Below are positions 30,982-34,626 of a DNA stretch of 34,626 nt, in pieces (position 1 is the stretch's first letter; each line of letters starts with the position of its first letter). A program made the position numbers and the translations under genes. The DNA comes from Acidobacteriota bacterium (lineage in GTDB: Bacteria; Actinomycetota; Acidimicrobiia; Acidimicrobiales; Palsa-688), in the NCBI GenBank assembly GCA_028876385.1, contig JAGWSF010000085.1:1-34626 (forward strand). The letters are read 5' to 3'. The notes beneath the pieces were generated by a model. It was not told where the DNA came from. It saw nothing but the letters and a program-made list of their open reading frames with translations, and searched no databases.

Positions 30982-31049
30982 ACCGGCGGGGGCCCGATAG
31001 GGGTCAGTCCTCACCGGCGGGCCAGGCCTCACCGGCGGGGGCCCGATAG
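30982..31049 (+). repeat. 19-bp direct repeat, two copies
   Basis: accggcgggggcccgatag occurs exactly at 30982-31000 and 31031-31049, with a shorter accggcggg copy between them. The array lies between the convergent Rieske and DUF1361 genes. Confidence 0.8.
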
Positions 31050-31052
31050 CGG

Positions 31053-31679
31053 TCAATGGTGGTGGAGGCAGTCCCTGAGGCTGTGGGCGGCGGCGGAGGC
31101 CACCCAGTCCACGACCACGCCGGCGAGGACCACGATGAGCAGCGACAGGAGCAGACCCCGCAGGTCGAAGCTGACCGTGGTCAGACCCGACCACAGCTGG
31201 CTGGGGTGCAGCACGTCCCAACTGTTGAGCCGGGAGATCCGCCCGAGAGCCACCCCCAGCGCGCACAGCGAGCCGACCACCGCCTCGGCGGCCACCCGGC
31301 GGCGCAGCGACCAGCCCCGGGCCCGCAAGGCCTTGCGCATGAGGTGCAGGGTGTAGGCGTAGCTGAGCACCCCGGTGGCCACCAGCAGGGTGAACAGGGG
31401 GATCACCCCGGCCCACACGTACACCCCACTCGGGGCCCCCTCGATGGCGGGGGGCAGGTGGATGAGGTCGGTGACCACGTAGGGGGCGTTGGGGAGTAGT
31501 AGGCCGGTGGCTGCGAGCAGCGGCCAGCGCAGGACCGACAGGCGCCGCCAGCCGAAGTAGAGGATCACCGCCCCGATCACGGGCAGCACGGCGAGGATCA
31601 GGTTGACCCGCATCCACGGCATCTGCCACACGGCTTCGTCGTGGAAGGCCTGCCACAGAGATCCGAGCCCGGCATCCAC
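31053..31679 (-). CDS. DUF1361 membrane protein
   Basis: A 208-residue protein with about six membrane segments. The stretch LPNAPYVVTDLIHL (about residues 60-73) is the hallmark of the DUF1361 family; the later LNSWDVL and the final helix also fit. Function is unknown. The GTG at 31679 is taken as the start; longer frames would lie within the divergent HAD gene. The C-terminus ends in three histidines just before a repeat. Confidence 0.87.
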   Translation of the reverse strand: MDAGLGSLWQAFHDEAVWQMPWMRVNLILAVLPVIGAVILYFGWRRLSVLRWPLLAATGLLLPNAPYVVTDLIHLPPAIEGAPSGVYVWAGVIPLFTLLVATGVLSYAYTLHLMRKALRARGWSLRRRVAAEAVVGSLCALGVALGRISRLNSWDVLHPSQLWSGLTTVSFDLRGLLLSLLIVVLAGVVVDWVASAAAHSLRDCLHHH

Positions 31680-31733
31680 CCCATCATTCTTCCGCGCTCC
31701 CGTCCGGTAGCGGAAGTCGGTTGCCGTAGATTG

Positions 31734-32435
31734 ATGGTTGTGGTCGAGCGGATGGTGCTGTGGGACATCGACGGCACCCTGCTGCGGGCCGGGGACATCG
31801 GCGCCGCGGTGTTCGACCAGGCCATCGAGGCGGTGCTGGGCGCTCCGCCCCCGGCCCGCATCAGCATGAGCGGCAAGACCGACCCGTCGATCGTGCGGGA
31901 GTACCTGGCGCTCATGGCCGTGGAGGAGACCGACGACCTGGTGGAGGCCATCCTCGGGAAGCTGGCCGCCAACCTGGCGGCGGCCGCTGACGCCGGCATC
32001 CTCTCCGAGGAGGGCCGGGCCTGCCCCGGTGTGCCCGAAGTGCTCGACGGCCTGGCCCTCTCCGACGGCGTGGTCCAGACCCTCCTCACCGGCAACATCT
32101 ACCCCAACGCGGTGGTCAAGGTCAGCGCCTACGGCCTGGACAAGTGGCTGGATCTCGACATCGGCGCCTACGGCAGCGACCACGACGACCGCAACCAGTT
32201 GGTACCGGTTGCCCTCGACCGCCTGGCCGAACGCCACGGCACCCGCCTCACCCCCTCCGACGTGTGGGTGGTGGGCGACACCCCCCGGGACCTGGCCTGC
32301 GCCCGGGCCGTCGGGGCCCGCTGCCTGCTGGTGGCGACGGGCCGCTACCCGTTCGCCGAGCTGGCCGGCCTCGGAGCTGACTCCACCCTGGCCGACCTGA
32401 GCGACCACGAGGCGGTCATCGACCTCCTGGCCTGA
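31734..32435 (+). CDS. HAD-superfamily phosphatase
   Basis: A 233-residue HAD hydrolase. Motif I is WDIDGTLL, motif II is LLTGN, and motif IV is VVGDTPRDLACAR. The cap between motifs I and II is helical, giving the phosphoglycolate-phosphatase-like subclass; the substrate is unknown. Starts at ATG 31734, GTG 31740 or ATG 31752 are all possible. A TAGATT box at 31727-31732 lies seven bases before the GTG at 31740, which would make a leaderless message starting there. Confidence 0.9.
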   Translation: MVVVERMVLWDIDGTLLRAGDIGAAVFDQAIEAVLGAPPPARISMSGKTDPSIVREYLALMAVEETDDLVEAILGKLAANLAAAADAGILSEEGRACPGVPEVLDGLALSDGVVQTLLTGNIYPNAVVKVSAYGLDKWLDLDIGAYGSDHDDRNQLVPVALDRLAERHGTRLTPSDVWVVGDTPRDLACARAVGARCLLVATGRYPFAELAGLGADSTLADLSDHEAVIDLLA

Positions 32436-32518
32436 CGCCAGTCCCTTTCGGGCTGCGCCCCAGGCCGCCACGCGGTGCCCGGCCGGCGGAACCGGCCGCC
32501 TCATGGGCGGTGCCGTCG

Positions 32519-32701
32519 TCAGAGGCGGTTGTGTGCTGCCGGATCGAAATTCTCCAGGGCATCCGCCGGGATTCCGAGGGTCCCGTCCTCCAGCCGCACG
32601 CGAGGGATACGCCTGTAGTACATCGCCTCGATAATCACCCTTGTTCGGACCCCGAGGCGCTGCGCCACCTCAGCCGGCCGCAAAATCTCAGTCTCGGTCA
32701 C
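32519..32701 (-). CDS. Small MerR/excisionase-like DNA-binding protein
   Basis: A 60-residue protein with a helix-turn-helix of the excisionase/MerR type: ILRPAEVAQRLGVRTRVIIEAMYYRRIPRVRL followed by a short wing. Such proteins act as antitoxins, excisionases or local repressors. The GTG start overlaps the stop of the upstream small gene by 4 bases (GTGA), so the pair is co-translated. No integrase is in the window, which favours a regulator or toxin-antitoxin-like role over excision. Confidence 0.8.
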   Translation of the reverse strand: MTETEILRPAEVAQRLGVRTRVIIEAMYYRRIPRVRLEDGTLGIPADALENFDPAAHNRL

Positions 32702-32913
32702 GAGAAGCCTCCCTCGCCGAAGCCGAGCCTACTGTGGATGACCCGGATAACCGTCGCCAACTCGTCGCGAAGACCCAGGGCGCTTCCTGTCACCTCCAAA
32801 GCACGAAGCGCATCCTCCAACGTGGGGTAGCGTCGCGAGGCCGACCACTCGGTCTCGATGTCGGATTCCTGCCAGCGGGTCGCTCTTTTTCCTGGTTGGC
32901 TGAAGAGGTGCAC
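32698..32913 (-). CDS. Small protein coupled to the HTH gene
   Basis: A 71-residue product; only the last 50 residues (from TEWSASRRYPTLEDALRALEV) look like a real folded, helical protein. No family is recognised. The GTG at 32913 is the nearest start and slightly overlaps the 5' end of the divergent ada-alkA gene; it has no good ribosome-binding site, so the true start is uncertain. Tight coupling to an HTH protein recalls toxin-antitoxin pairs, but no catalytic residues are visible. Confidence 0.5.
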   Translation of the reverse strand: MHLFSQPGKRATRWQESDIETEWSASRRYPTLEDALRALEVTGSALGLRDELATVIRVIHSRLGFGEGGFS

Positions 32914-34461
32914 GACGACCGGGAGCGGTGCCTGAGAGCGGTCCAGGCCAAAGACGCCCGGTTCGACGGCTGGTTCTTCACGGCGGTGACCAGCACCCGG
33001 ATCTACTGCCGTCCGAGCTGCCCGGTGGTGGCGCCCCGACCGGAGCACATGGTGTTCTATCCGAGCTCCGCCGCGGCCCAGCAGGCCGGCTTCCGGGCCT
33101 GCAAACGGTGCCGGCCCGACGCCACCCCCGGCTCGCCGGAATGGAACGGGCGGGCCGATGCGGTGGCCCGGGCCATGCGGCTGATCAACGACGGGGTGAT
33201 CGACCGGGAGGGGGTGGGAGGACTGGCCGGTCGCCTCGGCTACAGCGTCCGCCAGGTCGAGCGGATCATCACCGCCGAGCTGGGTGCCGGGCCGCTGGCC
33301 CTGGCCCGGGCCCAGCGGGGTCAGACCGCCCGGGTGCTCATCGAGACCACCGACCTGCCCATGGCCGACGTGGCCTTCGCCGCCGGCTTCGCCAGCGTAC
33401 GGTCGTTCAACGCCACCGTCGCCGAGATCTTCGCCCTCAGCCCCACCGAACTGCGCCGCCGGGGCCGCCACCGGCCCACGACCGCCCCGGGGACCGTGGG
33501 GCTGCGGTTGGCCCTGCGCACCCCGTTCCTGCCCGACAACCTCTTCGGGCATCTCGCCGCCACCGCCGTGCCCGGCGTCGAGGAGTGGCGCGACGGCTGG
33601 TTCCGGCGGACCCTGCGCCTGGCCGGCGGTCCGGCGGTCGTGGCGCTGGCCCCCCGAGCCGACCACGTGGCCTGCCAGCTGGCTCTCACCGACTTGGCCG
33701 ACCTGCCCGTGGCCGTCAACCGGGCCCGCCGTCTGCTCGACCTCGACGCCGACCCGGTTGCCGTCGACGCCGCGCTCGGCGCCGACCCCCGCCTGGCCCC
33801 CCTGGTGGCGGCAGCCCCCGGCCGGCGGGTGCCCCACAGCGTCGACGGGGAGGAGATGGCCCTGCGGGCGGTCCTCGGCCAGCAGGTGTCCACATCCGCG
33901 GCCCGCACTCACACCGCCCGTCTCGTGGCCGGCCACGGGACGCCTCTCGCCGCCCCCGACGGCACCCTGACCCACCTGGTCCCCACGGCCGCCGACCTGC
34001 TCGACGTGGACCCGGCGACGCTGGCCCTGCCCGACGCCCGCCGCCGGGCCGTGCTGGGCCTCCTGACCGCCGTCGCCGCCGGCGGGGTGGACCTGTCGCC
34101 GGGAGCCGACTGGGATCGGGCCCGGGCCCAGCTCGCCGCCCTTCCCGGTATCGGCCCGTGGACCGTCGAGACCATCGCCATGCGGGCCCTGGCCGACCCC
34201 GACGCCTTCCCGGCCGGGGACCTGGGAGTGCGGCGCGCCGCCGCCGGTCTCGGCCTGGCCGGGCCCGGCGACAAAGCCCTGCAACAGCACGCCGCAGCGT
34301 GGCGGCCGTGGCGGGCCTATGCCGTCCAGCACCTGTGGGCCACCGGCACCCACGCCATCAATCGACTGCCGGGCCGAAACCCGACAACGGACCCGACAGG
34401 GGACTCGACAAAGGACTCGACGGAGGATTCGACAGAGGATTCGACAGAGGAGCTGTCATGA
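32908..34461 (+). CDS. Ada-AraC-AlkA fusion: methyl-sensing activator and DNA glycosylase
   Basis: A 517-residue three-part protein. Residues 1-75 are the Ada zinc domain with C34, C38, C65 and C68; C34 corresponds to the methyl-phosphotriester acceptor of E. coli Ada. Residues about 80-155 are an AraC-type helix-turn-helix. The rest is an AlkA-like 3-methyladenine glycosylase with the helix-hairpin-helix LAALPGIGPWTVETIAMRAL and the catalytic aspartate in FPAGDLGV. It senses methylated DNA and removes alkylated bases. The start GTG at 32908 is uncertain; GTG or TTG codons upstream are possible. The C-terminus ends in an acidic DSTE tail. Its stop overlaps the ogt ATG by 4 bases. Confidence 0.93.
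   Translation: MHDDRERCLRAVQAKDARFDGWFFTAVTSTRIYCRPSCPVVAPRPEHMVFYPSSAAAQQAGFRACKRCRPDATPGSPEWNGRADAVARAMRLINDGVIDREGVGGLAGRLGYSVRQVERIITAELGAGPLALARAQRGQTARVLIETTDLPMADVAFAAGFASVRSFNATVAEIFALSPTELRRRGRHRPTTAPGTVGLRLALRTPFLPDNLFGHLAATAVPGVEEWRDGWFRRTLRLAGGPAVVALAPRADHVACQLALTDLADLPVAVNRARRLLDLDADPVAVDAALGADPRLAPLVAAAPGRRVPHSVDGEEMALRAVLGQQVSTSAARTHTARLVAGHGTPLAAPDGTLTHLVPTAADLLDVDPATLALPDARRRAVLGLLTAVAAGGVDLSPGADWDRARAQLAALPGIGPWTVETIAMRALADPDAFPAGDLGVRRAAAGLGLAGPGDKALQQHAAAWRPWRAYAVQHLWATGTHAINRLPGRNPTTDPTGDSTKDSTEDSTEDSTEELS
34389..34448 (+). repeat. 12-bp in-frame tandem repeat at the end of the Ada-AlkA gene
   Basis: Five 12-bp units of the form ggaytcgacaga (34389-34448) encode a DPTG/DSTK/DSTE tail of four residues per unit. 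Since 12 is a multiple of three, copy-number change would lengthen or shorten the tail without a frameshift. Confidence 0.85.
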
Positions 34462-34626
34462 CCAACCGCGTCAGCCATACCGTGCTCGACAGCCCCATCG
34501 GCCCCCTCACGGTGGTCGCCGCCGAGGGGGCCCTGACCGGTCTGTACATGGACGTCCACCGGCACCGCCCCGACCCGGACCGCTTCGGGGAACGCTGCGA
34601 CGAGGGCTTCGACGCCGTCGCCGCCC
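34458..34626 (+). CDS. ogt: Methylated-DNA-protein-cysteine methyltransferase (5' part)
   Basis: The window ends after 56 codons. The start (SHTVLDSPIGPLTVVAAEGALTGLYM) is the N-terminal ribonuclease-like domain of O6-alkylguanine transferases, which take the alkyl group onto a cysteine in a later PCHR motif not covered here. The ATG overlaps the stop of the Ada-AlkA gene (ATGA), so the two form one alkylation-repair operon under the sensor's own control. Confidence 0.88.
   Translation, partial: MTNRVSHTVLDSPIGPLTVVAAEGALTGLYMDVHRHRPDPDRFGERCDEGFDAVAA

Noticed and set aside
32698..34353. 551-codon minus-strand frame opposite the Ada-AlkA gene
   Set aside because: Only its last 50-70 codons, beyond the start of the plus-strand gene, look protein-like; these are kept as a separate small gene.

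Overview
The window is about 34.6 kb of high-GC DNA. It has frequent GTG and TTG starts, many 4-bp stop/start overlaps, several probable leaderless promoters, an F420-type PPOX oxidoreductase and no sign of an outer membrane. This fits a high-GC Gram-positive actinobacterium, perhaps an Acidimicrobiia-like lineage; the placement is inferred from gene content and style only. I recognised no tRNA, rRNA, CRISPR array or complete insertion sequence.

Positions 1-12.9 kb hold a respiratory cluster. After a DksA-like zinc-finger gene and a threonylcarbamoyl-AMP synthase come ctaG, a TlpA/ResA thioredoxin, a Sco protein with a membrane-anchored partner, and then a long plus-strand run: a cupredoxin with an incomplete CuA-like motif, ctaC, ctaD, ctaE, a 36-residue membrane peptide, a second CtaG-like gene and ctaB (heme o synthase). 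A second Sco protein and a six-helix membrane protein follow on the minus strand. The set covers oxidase subunits, copper delivery, thiol chemistry and heme supply. The subunit I looks unusual because the usual D- and K-channel residues are replaced.

Positions 13-22 kb are the most interesting part. A decayed Fic gene and a VOC/ArsR/SRPBCC operon are followed by a minus-strand operon that starts with a clear guanidine-I (ykkC) riboswitch and overlapping terminator at about 19.45-19.56 kb. Downstream of the switch lie a 10-codon leader ORF, ureohydrolase B, a Rieske oxygenase, a metallo-beta-lactamase-fold hydrolase and ureohydrolase A, which resembles guanidine hydrolase. A third ureohydrolase (C) runs divergently. 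I read this as a guanidine-sensing operon for oxidative and hydrolytic breakdown of guanidine or substituted guanidines. Next to it is a recombination scar: a truncated lipoprotein, a Phd/PIN toxin-antitoxin pair and a broken 87-bp copy of part of gene C.

Positions 22-34.6 kb carry mixed metabolic and regulatory genes: an HSL-type esterase, a YdeI-like protein, a WYL regulator, a PPOX oxidoreductase, YbjQ, a zinc alcohol dehydrogenase, a second Rieske oxygenase, a DUF1361 protein, a HAD phosphatase, a small HTH gene pair, and an alkylation-repair operon (Ada-AraC-AlkA fusion followed by ogt, cut by the window end). Two less GC-rich orphan genes (23956-24948 and 27832-28281) look foreign to their neighbours.
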